Shown: positions 1-9,020, numbered from the stretch's first letter. The stretch: DNA of 64,000 nucleotides from JADJYF01 sp965278995 (GCA_965278995.1 OZ257136.1:1054001-1118000); one strand, 5' to 3'. Program-made: numbers and translations. The notes: generated from the letters alone by a model not told the origin.

Positions 1-589
1 GACGACCATAGGTCGGTTTCAAGCCGAAACAGCCACATAGTGACGCCGGCACGCGGATCGAGCCATTGGTATCCGAGCCGAGCGTCAACGGCACCTGGCC
101 GGCCGCAATCGCGGCCGCAGAACCGCCGGAGGAACCGCCGGCAGTGCGCGCGAGGTCATGCGGATTGCGGGTCGGCCCGTAATGGCTGTTCTCGGTCGTG
201 TAGCCGTAAGCGTATTCGTCCATGTTGAGCGCGCCGACGAGGATGCCACCTGCTGCTTCGAGACGACCGATCAGCAGCGCGTCATCGCGAGCGGGCTCAG
301 CATCACGCTCAATTTTCGAGCCAGCCAGTGTCGGCAGGCCGGCGATGTCGAACAGATTCTTGACCGCGAACGGTACACCAGCGAGTGGCAGCGAGGCGCG
401 CGACGGATGCGCATCGACGTAAGCGGCACGCATTCGCGCACGCTCAGCCAGTAGCTGAGTGAACGCATTGACGCGCCCATCCGTCAGTGCGATCCGCGCC
501 AGACAATCATCGAGCGCCGACTTCGCACTGACGCTGCCGCTTCGAACGCTGGCGGCGATGTGCGAGGCCGTCGCAACAGCGCGGTTCAT
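1..589 (-). CDS. atzE: AtzE/HpxY-type amidase, N-terminal part (runs off window)
   Basis: This amidase-signature hydrolase is cut by the window edge, so only about 196 N-terminal residues are visible. The visible part holds the amidase hallmarks: the catalytic Lys in GVPFAVKNLFD, the Gly/Ser-rich GGSSGGSAAA loop, and GSDTNGSIR with the cis-Ser and nucleophile Ser. The start ATG overlaps the stop of the upstream DUF4089 gene in an ATGA arrangement, which implies translational coupling. In known systems AtzE hydrolyses 1-carboxybiuret and needs the small GatC-like AtzG; HpxY/HpxX is the related pair in purine catabolism. The pair plus the divergent hydrolase and permease suggest use of a urea- or purine-derived nitrogen source. 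The substrate is inferred, not shown. Confidence 0.85.
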   Translation of the reverse strand, partial: MNRAVATASHIAASVRSGSVSAKSALDDCLARIALTDGRVNAFTQLLAERARMRAAYVDAHPSRASLPLAGVPFAVKNLFDIAGLPTLAGSKIERDAEPARDDALLIGRLEAAGGILVGALNMDEYAYGYTTENSHYGPTRNPHDLARTAGGSSGGSAAAIAAGQVPLTLGSDTNGSIRVPASLCGCFGLKPTYGR

Positions 590-804
590 TCGACCTTGCT
601 CGCGAATGGTGGCGCGACGGGCAGGAATACGCTGCCAGATTCGTCATGCGGACCCAGATCAAACCCGGTGACGAGTTCGGCCATCGCTGCCGCCAGCGCA
701 AAGTAAGTGAGTACGCCAGGCCGATGCGCCGGCGCGAGCGTCAGGTCCAGCGCGGCCGCGTTCGCCGTCACCAGCGCCTCGATCTGTATAGGTGACAGGG
801 GCAT
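586..804 (-). CDS. atzG: DUF4089 small subunit, AtzG/HpxX-like
   Basis: This 72-residue protein begins MPLSPIQIEALV and has the helical pattern of DUF4089 (AtzG/HpxX), the small partner that AtzE-type amidases need for folding and activity, much as GatC supports GatA. It lies directly upstream of the amidase and overlaps it by four bases. Its length is normal for the family. The start codon at 804 faces the divergent hydrolase gene, leaving an 84-bp divergent promoter region before the hydrolase ATG. Family assignment rests on size, sequence pattern and neighbour. Confidence 0.75.
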   Translation of the reverse strand: MPLSPIQIEALVTANAAALDLTLAPAHRPGVLTYFALAAAMAELVTGFDLGPHDESGSVFLPVAPPFASKVE

Positions 805-888
805 GTGCCGACCTTAGCAGATTGCATGCCACGCGTGGCTTGCTTCTTGCACTACGTCTATCAGTTACTTCTGTCAGGCGGAGTCGAA

Positions 889-1566
889 ATGGTCGCCGTA
901 ACGCTCGACGCTGAGCCGCAATCGCTGGCTATCGAACTCACGCGAACAGCCGTCGTCATGATCGACATGCAACGCGATTTCATCGAGCCAGGCGGCTTCG
1001 GCGCCAGTCTCGGCAACGATGTCTCACTGCTCCGCGCAGCCATCCAACCGTGCCAAAAACTGCTCGCCGCCGCACGTCAAAACCAGCTGCTGGTGATACA
1101 TACCCGCGAAGGTCATCGCCCCGATCTGAGCGACGCACCGCGCGCCAAGGTGGAGCGTGGCGCACCGAGTCTGCGCATCGGCGCGCTCGGGCCGATGGGT
1201 CGCATCCTCATTCGCGGCGAGCCCGGTCACGACATCATTCCTGAGTTGTACCCGCGCGCCGGCGAACCGGTGATCGACAAACCAGGGAAGGGCGCGTTCT
1301 ACGCAACCGACTTCGGCGCCATTCTGCATCACCACGCAATCGAGAATCTGATCGTGTGCGGCGTCACGACCGAAGTCTGCGTGCATACCACCGTGCGCGA
1401 AGGTAACGACCGCGGCTATCGCTGCATCGTCCCGGCGGATTGCTGTGCATCGTATTTTCCTGCGTTTCACACCAGTGCGCTGGACATGGTGAAAGCGCAG
1501 GGCGGCATTTTCGGCTGGGTCACAGACGCGGCACGATTGGTCGACGCGCTGGGCCGGACGGGGTGA
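889..1566 (+). CDS. Isochorismatase-family cysteine hydrolase
   Basis: This 225-residue cysteine hydrolase has the isochorismatase-fold triad: Asp in VVMIDMQRDF, Lys in DKPGKGAFYATDF, and the nucleophile Cys in CGVTTEVCVHTT. The ATG at 889 is preferred over in-frame upstream ATGs because GGCGGAG sits about 6 bases ahead of it and the family's first strand starts soon after. RutB (ureidoacrylate) and BiuH (biuret hydrolase) belong to this fold. With the AtzE/AtzG pair divergent and a nucleobase-type permease 52 bases downstream, hydrolysis of a small amide such as biuret or a ureido compound is a reasonable inference. The exact substrate cannot be read from sequence. Confidence 0.85.
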   Translation: MVAVTLDAEPQSLAIELTRTAVVMIDMQRDFIEPGGFGASLGNDVSLLRAAIQPCQKLLAAARQNQLLVIHTREGHRPDLSDAPRAKVERGAPSLRIGALGPMGRILIRGEPGHDIIPELYPRAGEPVIDKPGKGAFYATDFGAILHHHAIENLIVCGVTTEVCVHTTVREGNDRGYRCIVPADCCASYFPAFHTSALDMVKAQGGIFGWVTDAARLVDALGRTG

Positions 1567-1618
1567 TTGATCGCATCTTTCGAGCACTTGTTTTCTGCAT
1601 AAACACACGGAGCAACCT

Positions 1619-3223
1619 ATGACGCCATCGAATACGGGCCGGCCGTTCAGTCCGGCGCTATGGGTCAGCGGCGACTGGAACGCATTTTTTGGCTTCGGCA
1701 CCAATATCCTCGTGAATCTGCTCGTCCTGACCGGGCTGCTGCGCTACGTGCTGAAGATGCCGGACGAAATCGTCTTCGGCCGCATTCTGCCGGCAGCGGG
1801 CTTGATGCTCTTTCTCTCAACCATCTATTACGCCTATCTCGCTTATCAGCTCGCCAAACGCACGGGCCGTAACGATGTCTGCGCGCTGCCATCGGGCATC
1901 AGCGTGCCGCACATGTTCGTCGTGGTGTTCGTCATCATGCTGCCGATAGCAATCAGCAGCGGCGACCCGGTCAAGGGCTGGGAAGCCGGCCTCACTTGGG
2001 TATTCGTGCAGAGTTTCGTTTTGATGGCCGGTGGATTCGTTGCGCCGGTCATTCGTCGCATCACGCCGCGCGCGGCGCTGCTCGGCACGCTGGCCGGTGT
2101 CTCGATTGCATTCATCGCGCTCAGACCGGCGCTCGAGATGTATATGACGCCGCTGCTCGGCGTGGTGTGTTTTTCCGTGATCCTGGTCAGCTGGTTCGGT
2201 GGCGTTCGCTGGTTCCGCGGCATCCCAGCCGGCTTGATAGCGATTGCGCTCGGCTGCCTGATCGCGTGGGGCTCGGCCCTCGTCGGCATGCCGATTGGCG
2301 GCATGAGTGTGGCGAATCTCGGGGCGTCGTTTGCCAACTTCGGTTTCCCGGTGCCGTTACCGGCTTTCGGGCATGTGTTTGCCGGCTTCGAGTATCTCGG
2401 CGTCATTCTCGTCACCGCTATCCCTTTCGGTATCTACGATCTGGTCGAAGCGATGGATAACGTTGAGAGCGCCGCTGTCGGCGGTGACAGTTTCCCGACC
2501 ACTCGCGTGCTCACTGCTGACGGCGTGGTCAGTCTGGTAGGCTGCTTGATGGGCAACCCGTTCATCAACGCGGTCTACATCGGTCATCCGGGGTGGAAAG
2601 CAATGGGCGGGCGCATCGGCTATTCAGCTGCGACCGGCCTGGCGGTGCTGGTAATGTGCTGGTTCGGGGTGATTTCGGTGATGACCTCGCTGGTGCCCGT
2701 CGTCGCCATTGCACCGATACTCCTCTATATCGGCATGCTGATCGGCGCGCAGGCGTTTCAGGAGACACCGCGCAGTCATGCGCCGGCGATCATCCTGGCC
2801 TTCATGCCACATCTCGCAGCCTGGGGCAAATTGCAGATCGACAACGCGCTCGGCGCCGCCGGCACCAATGCCGCGGCGGTAGGGCTCGATAAGCTCAGTC
2901 AGACCGGCGTGCTCTATCACGGGCTTGAAGTACTCGGCGGCGGCGCGATCCTCGGTGGTCTGATCCTGGGTGCGATTGCCGTGTTCATCATCGAGCGCGA
3001 ACTGTTCAAGGCTGCTGCGTTTGCTGCCGTCGGCGCGGTGCTGACATTCTTCGGTTTCATGCATGGTGAGCATATCGGCATCGGACAAAGTCTCGATGTC
3101 GCCATCAGTTACGCGGGGTTTGCCGGTGTGCTGATGGCCTGTGCCCGATTCGCGGTGATCGTACCGGCAACCGCTCAGCATCATGACGGCGAGGTCGGGG
3201 TTTCGTCCGGTGTAGCGGCATAA
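1619..3223 (+). CDS. Xanthine/uracil-type (NCS2/AzgA-like) permease
   Basis: This 534-residue polytopic inner-membrane protein has about 12 to 14 hydrophobic segments and resembles the uncharacterised xanthine/uracil/vitamin C permease-like family. Landmarks include GDWNAFFGFGTN near the N-terminus, ALPSGISVPHMF, and GIYDLVEAMDNVESA around residues 275-290; polar residues in a segment of this kind form the substrate site in the NCS2/AzgA fold. The ATG is preceded by GGAG (1609-1612). It follows the isochorismatase-family gene by 52 bases in the same direction, so co-transcription is likely. It probably imports the nitrogen compound processed by the neighbouring hydrolases; a purine, pyrimidine or ureide is a guess. 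Confidence 0.8.
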   Translation: MTPSNTGRPFSPALWVSGDWNAFFGFGTNILVNLLVLTGLLRYVLKMPDEIVFGRILPAAGLMLFLSTIYYAYLAYQLAKRTGRNDVCALPSGISVPHMFVVVFVIMLPIAISSGDPVKGWEAGLTWVFVQSFVLMAGGFVAPVIRRITPRAALLGTLAGVSIAFIALRPALEMYMTPLLGVVCFSVILVSWFGGVRWFRGIPAGLIAIALGCLIAWGSALVGMPIGGMSVANLGASFANFGFPVPLPAFGHVFAGFEYLGVILVTAIPFGIYDLVEAMDNVESAAVGGDSFPTTRVLTADGVVSLVGCLMGNPFINAVYIGHPGWKAMGGRIGYSAATGLAVLVMCWFGVISVMTSLVPVVAIAPILLYIGMLIGAQAFQETPRSHAPAIILAFMPHLAAWGKLQIDNALGAAGTNAAAVGLDKLSQTGVLYHGLEVLGGGAILGGLILGAIAVFIIERELFKAAAFAAVGAVLTFFGFMHGEHIGIGQSLDVAISYAGFAGVLMACARFAVIVPATAQHHDGEVGVSSGVAA

Positions 3224-3334
3224 ACCGACTTCGCTATGGGTTGCGGCACATGGATGTGCCGGCACTGTTTTCTAACAACAGTCGGATTATCATGCGCCGT
3301 GTCGCCGCCATCCGTCGGCGGAACAGGACGCTGC

Positions 3335-3790
3335 ATGAATCATTTCGCGCGCTGGCTGGCCGTCGTGCCTGCCGCCATTCTGGCCTGGTACGTCGTCGTC
3401 GGTATCGGCATGCTGCTGATCAATGTCGTGCACGGCTGGTGCCCGCCGGCAGCACTGATGTCGAATTTTTGTACAGCCTCGTGGTATCCGCCAACTGAGC
3501 ACGGGCTGATCGTATTTTCGGCCGGGCTGTCTGCATTCGCCGTCGTCTTCGTTGCCAGCATCACGGCACCTGCCGCTCGCGTGCGCGTCGCCTGCGGCGT
3601 GTATGCTTTCGGTATTGCGGTGGCAGTAGTCATGGCCATGGAAACGCGCGCTTTCACCGAACTCGCTGCCGCGGCATTGGCTGGACTCGTCGCGATCGTC
3701 GTTGTGGCGCGCTGGTACGCGTGCCCTGCCGTTAGTGCGCAAACGCCCGTCCACGTGGCCAGCACATCGGGGAATTCACGCGTTGACTGA
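3335..3790 (+). CDS. Small four-helix membrane protein, unknown function
   Basis: This 151-residue protein has four likely membrane helices: one near residues 7-30, one near 55-75, one near 85-105, and one near 112-130. A short Cys-containing loop (HGWCPPAALMSNFCTASWYPP) lies between the first and second. The ATG at 3335 has an AGGA-type ribosome site just upstream. No family is recognised. Its stop overlaps the probable TTG start of the next gene, so the two are likely translated together, downstream of the permease. Confidence 0.6.
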   Translation: MNHFARWLAVVPAAILAWYVVVGIGMLLINVVHGWCPPAALMSNFCTASWYPPTEHGLIVFSAGLSAFAVVFVASITAPAARVRVACGVYAFGIAVAVVMAMETRAFTELAAAALAGLVAIVVVARWYACPAVSAQTPVHVASTSGNSRVD

Positions 3791-4259
3791 TAACCTTAAG
3801 TCGGGCATCGATCCTGTCACCGTTCTGCGCCGCTATCAGCAGGAGATCTGGAACGAGGGCAAACTCGAACGACTGCCGGAAATAGTTGCTGACCCGTATC
3901 GCCGACATTACCCCGGCAAAGTCGAGACATTGACCAACGCTGAACTGGCCGAGCGAATCCGCTATTACCGGCGGGGATTGCATGACATCAGTTTTCACAG
4001 CGTGCTTGAGGTCGTCGAAGGACCGCTCATCACGACGGCCTGGGAGACCAATGGCTACACCCGTGACGGCCGCCATCTGTGCACCGCCAGCATCGAGATT
4101 TTCAGAATCGAGCAGGGTCTCATTACCGACGTCTGGAATGGGCATGGCAGCGATGGTCAATGGGCGTGGAACGTGGTCTGGGACCGCACCGTAGAACCGG
4201 GCGACATCGTCGACGTGCAGGGCCGCATCCGTGAATGGGGCCTGACGTCGAGGTCCTAG
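3783..4259 (+). CDS. SnoaL/NTF2-like protein
   Basis: This 158-residue protein matches the SnoaL-like NTF2 fold: an N-terminal helix (VLRRYQQEIWNEGKLERL), a mid-protein strand pair, and a C-terminal GLITDVWNGHGSD pattern typical of polyketide cyclase/ester cyclase-like members. The TTG at 3783 is chosen as start because GGGGAA lies 8 bases upstream (3769-3774) and the fold begins there; it overlaps the previous gene by 8 bases. An in-frame upstream extension exists but reads as non-homologous. Substrate is unknown. It converges with the PepSY gene, overlapping its end by 4 bases. Confidence 0.65.
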   Translation: MTDNLKSGIDPVTVLRRYQQEIWNEGKLERLPEIVADPYRRHYPGKVETLTNAELAERIRYYRRGLHDISFHSVLEVVEGPLITTAWETNGYTRDGRHLCTASIEIFRIEQGLITDVWNGHGSDGQWAWNVVWDRTVEPGDIVDVQGRIREWGLTSRS

Positions 4260-5497
4260 GTTATCGCCAAAGCGCCCCGCCGTCGCGCCGTCGCCCGGCG
4301 CTGTTTGCGGAGCCAGATGAACACGCCGGTCAGTGCCAACGTGGCGACAACGATACCACTCAGGCAGATGAGGATGCGCCCAGGTAGTCCGACGATGCGG
4401 CCGCTGTGCAAGGGCAGCTGCAAAGCCACGAACACATCGCCAGCCGTACCAGCCCAGGGTTGTTCGGTATCGACCAGCATGCCGCTCTGAGCGTCGAAGT
4501 ACAGCCAGCTTGGACCGAGACCGGTGCCGTGCAGCGCGCCGATAGCGACACCGAAAACGCTGTACTCAGGTCCATAAAAAATACCGCTGACGGCGCCCGA
4601 CAGCCCGCGTGCCGTCGCCTCGACGGCGGCGCGGCTCACCATGTCGTCGAAACCGAAAGTTGTCGTGTTTGCCTCCGACGGCGACAGCATCGTGCGCTGA
4701 TCGAAAATCGTCGGACTGATTGGAGACAGCGTCTCGACCAGCGGTTCGAATACTTCGTGCTCGAGATTCAAGGCAATGCCGCTCACAGCCAGTATCAGCA
4801 GGCAGGGCCATAGCCATAATCCGCCTGCGCGATGCAGATCGAAATTGAAGCGGGCGCGCCCGGCGCGATGTTCGACCCGCCAGGCAGTCCGCCAGCGTAC
4901 GAGCCACGGACGACCGCGCGGCAAGGTCAGCACGAACCCGACAAAACAATCGAGCGCCCACAGCATGGCTACTCCGCCCAGCAGCCACTGACCCCACAAA
5001 CCGGGCAGGTGCAGACGTTCGTGCAAAACATAGATGAACGGCATGAGATGCACGCGATCGAAGCGCCAGGCGCCATACAGTCGTTTACCGGTGACGCTTG
5101 CAGTGGCAGGGTCGAAATAAACCTGATTGTAAGGCAGTACATATAGCTTGCCGCTGTCTGGGTTCAGGCGAGGTTCGAGGAAGGCGCTCCGCGCTTCGCC
5201 GGGCTCGCCGGCGAGGTCGAGATAACGCACGCGGACGCGATGATCGCGCGCTTGGAGGCGCTCCGCGATGACGTCGGGCGACAGCGCTGTCCCGCTGGTG
5301 CCCACCGTGTACAGGCGCGGATTCAGCCACACATCGAGTTCGTGTTCGAACGCGATGAGACTGCCGGTGATCCCGGAGACGATCAGGAAACCGGCGATCG
5401 CAAGACCGACCCAGCGATGCAGACGCAGCAGGTAAGTGCGCACGCCGGCGGCGTGGGCCGGCGTGCGCGAGATTGCTTCAGAAACGGTAGCGGACAC
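4256..5497 (-). CDS. PepSY-associated TM domain protein (iron-uptake associated)
   Basis: This 413-residue inner-membrane protein has the PepSY_TM architecture: TM1 at about residues 28-52 (LHRWVGLAIAGFLIVSGITGSLIAFEHE), a periplasmic PepSY-like segment, TM helices near 185-205 and 240-260, and a last helix near 370-395 before a basic tail. The His residues in LRLHRWVG, HLMPFIYVLHERLH and the later DLHRAGGLWLWP segment are conserved and may bind haem or metal, as in siderophore reductase-like members (PiuB/FsrB group). It overlaps the TonB receptor by 20 bases and is co-transcribed with it, supporting a role in ferric-siderophore reduction or use after uptake. Confidence 0.8.
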   Translation of the reverse strand: MSATVSEAISRTPAHAAGVRTYLLRLHRWVGLAIAGFLIVSGITGSLIAFEHELDVWLNPRLYTVGTSGTALSPDVIAERLQARDHRVRVRYLDLAGEPGEARSAFLEPRLNPDSGKLYVLPYNQVYFDPATASVTGKRLYGAWRFDRVHLMPFIYVLHERLHLPGLWGQWLLGGVAMLWALDCFVGFVLTLPRGRPWLVRWRTAWRVEHRAGRARFNFDLHRAGGLWLWPCLLILAVSGIALNLEHEVFEPLVETLSPISPTIFDQRTMLSPSEANTTTFGFDDMVSRAAVEATARGLSGAVSGIFYGPEYSVFGVAIGALHGTGLGPSWLYFDAQSGMLVDTEQPWAGTAGDVFVALQLPLHSGRIVGLPGRILICLSGIVVATLALTGVFIWLRKQRRATARRRGALAIT

Positions 5498-7610
5498 TGC
5501 CGATGACTGTACGCTCGATGCCGTAGACGCAGGAGACTGCGCTCAGGCAATTGTCCACATAGGTTTTGCCGAGCAGATTCTTGATGTTGAGGGCCAGACG
5601 CAGGCGATGCCAGTCGTAGTGGGCAACGGCGTCGATCAGAACGTACGACGGGACTTCGAGCGTGTTCAAGCTGTCGGCGAAGCTGCGACCGACGTAACGC
5701 AGGCCGCTGCCCATTCCGAGGCGGGCAAAGCGACCATCCTGAATGGTGTAGTCCGCCCAGATCGACGCACTGTGTTTGGGGACGCGATTCGGTTTCAGAC
5801 CCTGGTCGCCATTGTTGCTCTTGGTCACTTCCAGATCGAGCAGCGTGTAAGCGGCAGTCAGGTTGAGGCCGCGAACGGCACTGGCAACTGCCTCGAATTC
5901 GAGGCCGCGCGATTCGATCTCCCCGGTCTGGATCTGCGCGAACGGATTGACGGGATCGGCTGTCAGCACGTTCTGCCGGGCTAGATCAAAAGCTGCTGCC
6001 GTGAACAACAGATTACGACCCGGCGGCTCGAACTTGATGCCGACTTCATATTGATTACCGGTTTCCGGGTCGAAAGGCGCGCCGAAGAAATCCGTTCCCG
6101 CGACCGGCAGGAACGACTCAGCGTAACTCACATAAGGCGCCACACCGAGGTCGCTCATCAACCAGGTGAGGCCGGCGCGACCGGTGAAGCTGCCGCTGTC
6201 CTGCCGTTGACTCGTCAGTGCGTTGAGGTCATCGATATCGGTGTCGACCCAATCATGCCGGCCACCCAAGGTCAGCACCAGCCGCTCGGCGAATTTGATC
6301 TGATCCTGCAGATAGACACCAATCTGATCCTCGTCGCTGTCGGTCCGGGTGAACAAGGGCGGTCGCGGTACCGGCGCGCCGAATACCGGCGCGAAAATAT
6401 CGAGCGGCGGCGCACCGGCCGGTGAGAAATCGAAGCCGGTGCGGGTCGCCGATTCATAACGTTGGTAATCGACGCCACCCAGCATCAGATGTTGCAGCGG
6501 GCCCGAGGTGAAAGTCGCCTGAACATGGCTATCGATCGTAAACGCATCGACCTTCGGCTTGGCTATCAGCGAGAAACGATCGAGTGTGCGTTGGTCACCC
6601 TGCAATCCGAGTCCGAACACTGCTTCGTAGTCGGCGTCCAGGGCCGCATACCGCGCATTCTGGCGGAACGTGATGGCGTCGTTGTAGCGATGTTCGAACA
6701 GGTAGCCGACAGCATATTGCTGGCGTTCGTAGCTTTCGAATTCTTCCTCACCAACGAACGCGCTGGTTGGCAGGTGACCATTTGGATTCGGTAGCAGAGT
6801 CCCGCTCGCTGGCAGAAATTGTGTCGAGCCGTTGGTGTCGTCCTGAAAATTCGCCAGCACGGTCAAACTCGTACGCTCGTTGGGGGTCCAGGTGACCGCG
6901 GGCGCGACGAACACGCGGTCGTCATCGATCTGTTCGATCTGGGTGCCGCTGTCCCGCGCCAGCCCGGTCAAGCGAAACTGCAATACCTCGCTCTGACCGA
7001 GATTGCCGGCGAAATCGAACTTGCCCTGGTAGCGATCGAAGTTGCCAGCCTCGAACTCGAGTTCGCGCAGGGGCTGGGCCGATGGCCGTTTGCTTTTGAT
7101 GTTGACCAGACCGCCGGGACCGCTCTGGCCATACATCACTGAAGCCGGCCCGCGCAGGATATCGATGCGCTCGGCGCCGTAAGTATCGAAGCGAAAAAAC
7201 GCGAGACCGTTGGAGCGCAATTGCAGTCCATCGCGAAAGAGACCGCTGCCGGATTGATCGAAGCCACGGATGCGGTAGAAATCCGTGCGCGCATCGGTGT
7301 CTGAGGAGGTGATGCCGGGCGTGTAGCGCAGTGCTTCAGTCAGATTATCGGCCTGCTGCACGTCGATTCGGTCCATCGGGATGACCGACATCGAGGCTGG
7401 CACTTCGAGCAGCGGTGTGTCGGTTTTCGTGCCGACCGATGACTGCGGCTGCACGAAGTCGAGGTTCCGGGCAAAGACGTGAACGACCTCGATGCCGGAG
7501 GTCGCTGCTGCCGGGGGCGTCGTTTCGTCCGCCGCGATGGTCGCAGGGGAGATGACGAGACTCAGTATGGCGTGAATGATCGTCGCCCGGCCGAAGAATG
7601 GCTGTCGCAT
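5478..7610 (-). CDS. TonB-dependent siderophore receptor
   Basis: This outer-membrane receptor of about 710 residues has a signal peptide, an N-terminal plug (TDTPLLEVPASMSVIP, then NLTEALRYTPGI, RIDILRGPASVMYGQSGPGG) and a beta-barrel ending in the C-terminal aromatic RYRF typical of outer-membrane barrels. It resembles the FhuA/FoxA/FpvA group of ferric-siderophore receptors. The ATG at 7610 (MRQPFFGRATIIHAIL) gives a short normal signal peptide; an in-frame start at 7673 would add 21 residues. The PepSY membrane protein overlaps its 3' end. A candidate Fur half-palindrome lies upstream. The siderophore transported cannot be told. Confidence 0.92.
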   Translation of the reverse strand: MRQPFFGRATIIHAILSLVISPATIAADETTPPAAATSGIEVVHVFARNLDFVQPQSSVGTKTDTPLLEVPASMSVIPMDRIDVQQADNLTEALRYTPGITSSDTDARTDFYRIRGFDQSGSGLFRDGLQLRSNGLAFFRFDTYGAERIDILRGPASVMYGQSGPGGLVNIKSKRPSAQPLRELEFEAGNFDRYQGKFDFAGNLGQSEVLQFRLTGLARDSGTQIEQIDDDRVFVAPAVTWTPNERTSLTVLANFQDDTNGSTQFLPASGTLLPNPNGHLPTSAFVGEEEFESYERQQYAVGYLFEHRYNDAITFRQNARYAALDADYEAVFGLGLQGDQRTLDRFSLIAKPKVDAFTIDSHVQATFTSGPLQHLMLGGVDYQRYESATRTGFDFSPAGAPPLDIFAPVFGAPVPRPPLFTRTDSDEDQIGVYLQDQIKFAERLVLTLGGRHDWVDTDIDDLNALTSQRQDSGSFTGRAGLTWLMSDLGVAPYVSYAESFLPVAGTDFFGAPFDPETGNQYEVGIKFEPPGRNLLFTAAAFDLARQNVLTADPVNPFAQIQTGEIESRGLEFEAVASAVRGLNLTAAYTLLDLEVTKSNNGDQGLKPNRVPKHSASIWADYTIQDGRFARLGMGSGLRYVGRSFADSLNTLEVPSYVLIDAVAHYDWHRLRLALNIKNLLGKTYVDNCLSAVSCVYGIERTVIGSVRYRF

Positions 7611-7698
7611 GCTGTATGAATCCCGTAGTGAAGTTGACAAGCCAGCGGAGCGGATGAGGGCGGCGTTTCGCAAGCAGTGCTGAGATTATAAAAATAAA

Positions 7699-7713
7699 TA
7701 CGAACGATTATCA
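7699..7713 (-). promoter_or_regulatory. Candidate Fur site upstream of TonB receptor
   Basis: Read on the minus strand, this AT-rich patch carries a perfect TGATAAT half-site of the 7-1-7 Fur consensus (forward ATTATCA at 7707-7713) followed by a poor second half. It sits about 90 bases upstream of the receptor ATG in an AT-rich stretch (7685-7735) of a GC-rich genome. Fur control is expected for this gene type; the weak second arm keeps confidence low. Confidence 0.35.
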
Positions 7714-7842
7714 AATCGATAAACGAAACAGAAGCCTGCTTGAAGTCCGCCGACCGCAGTGCCGCTAACGCCTGGGCTGAAGAAAGCGCGACAAATTACG
7801 GCAGGCCATGCGGTTCTGCCCGCCAGGGCTTGGTCGAACAAC

Positions 7843-9000
7843 ATGAACATGCGCATCCTCGTGATCGACGACGATCCGGACATCCGGGGTATGCTCTCCG
7901 CAAGTTTCGGCCTGGGCGGTGTGCCTCTGGGAGCGGAACTGACCTATGCCGACACCGATGCCGAGGCACTGCGCCTGCTCCATTCCGATCGCCTGTTCGA
8001 CGTCGCCCTGGTCGGCGTCGATGGCGAACGTGTCTCCGGCATGCAGTTGTTCAAGCGCTTGATGGAGCGCTCGCTGCGCATTCCACGGATCGCTCTGACC
8101 AACGGCCGTGACCTGTCGCGGTTGCGGCGTGCAATGGCCGATGGCGCGAGCGATTTCATGGTCAAACCACCGGCGGCCGAGGATCTCTTTGCCACCGTCA
8201 CGCGCGTCCTCGAAAAAGTCGAACGGCGGCGACGCAGCTGGTCAGACAAAGCCGCGTATTCGGCGCTGCGCCGCGAAGTCGATCTGGCCGCCGAGATGCA
8301 ACGGCGGATCCTGCCGGTGGGGTTTCCGACGCGCCCGCAACTCGACCTGCACGCGGCAATGCGCCCGGCCCGCGGCATCGGCGGTGACTTCTACGATATC
8401 TTTGAAATCGACGATACGCGGCTGGGCTTTCTCGTCGCTGACGTCTCCGGCAAAGGCATTCCGGCCGCGTTCTACATGGCAATCGCGAGTACCGCACTGC
8501 GGACGGCGGCAATGAGTGGCGCCGATCCGGCCTGCTGTCTCAACGAAGTCAATGAATTCATGGTTGCACGCAACATTCCGGGCATGTTCGTCTCGGTCTT
8601 CTATGGCGTGCTCGATACGGCAAGCTGGTCGCTGAACTGCGCCAATGGCGGCCACCCGCCACCGTTGATGACGGTCACCTCAGGCGCGCCGCCACGGCGC
8701 ATCAGCTGCGACGGCGGGCCAGTCGTCGGCATCGTGCCCGGCGCCGTTTACGGCGCAAGCCAGTTCGAACTCGGACCCGGCTCGACCGTGGTGCTGTATA
8801 CGGACGGCGTGACCGAAGCGCACGACAACGCGCGCAACGCGTTTGGCGAAGCCGCATTGAGTCAGCTGCTGACCGGTGTCAACGGGTCGTCAGCGCGTCA
8901 GATCATCGACAGCATCGAAGCCGGCGTCACCGGCTTCGTTGCCGGCGCCGAACAGCACGACGACATGACCGCATTGGCGCTTCGCCGCGTGGCACACTAG
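7843..9000 (+). CDS. Degenerate receiver + PP2C/SpoIIE (RsbU-type) serine phosphatase
   Basis: This 385-residue cytoplasmic protein has an N-terminal receiver (residues 4-120) and a C-terminal PPM/SpoIIE phosphatase domain (about 160-385). Phosphatase motifs are present: RPARGIGGDFYDIF, VADVSGKGIPAAF, NGGHPPPL, LYTDGVTEA and EQHDDMTALAL, supplying the metal-binding Asp residues. In the receiver the acidic trio (Asp9-11), Thr86 and Lys108 are present, but the phosphoacceptor position is Gly58, with an Asp at +2 (Asp60), so phosphorylation control is doubtful. Such proteins usually dephosphorylate STAS-domain anti-anti-sigma factors; no partner is encoded nearby. The ATG at 7843 is chosen because the receiver strand follows at once; an upstream in-frame ATG (7759) adds a non-homologous leader. 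Confidence 0.88.
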   Translation: MNMRILVIDDDPDIRGMLSASFGLGGVPLGAELTYADTDAEALRLLHSDRLFDVALVGVDGERVSGMQLFKRLMERSLRIPRIALTNGRDLSRLRRAMADGASDFMVKPPAAEDLFATVTRVLEKVERRRRSWSDKAAYSALRREVDLAAEMQRRILPVGFPTRPQLDLHAAMRPARGIGGDFYDIFEIDDTRLGFLVADVSGKGIPAAFYMAIASTALRTAAMSGADPACCLNEVNEFMVARNIPGMFVSVFYGVLDTASWSLNCANGGHPPPLMTVTSGAPPRRISCDGGPVVGIVPGAVYGASQFELGPGSTVVLYTDGVTEAHDNARNAFGEAALSQLLTGVNGSSARQIIDSIEAGVTGFVAGAEQHDDMTALALRRVAH

Positions 9001-9020
9001 CAGGCGTGCGACACGCCTGA
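9001..9020. terminator. Hairpin between convergent genes
   Basis: A perfect 8-bp stem (CAGGCGTG paired with CACGCCTG, loop CGA) fills the 20-base gap between the stop codons of the phosphatase gene and the convergent crotonase gene. Neither side has a long T-run, so it may act as a weak bidirectional terminator. Confidence 0.5.
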
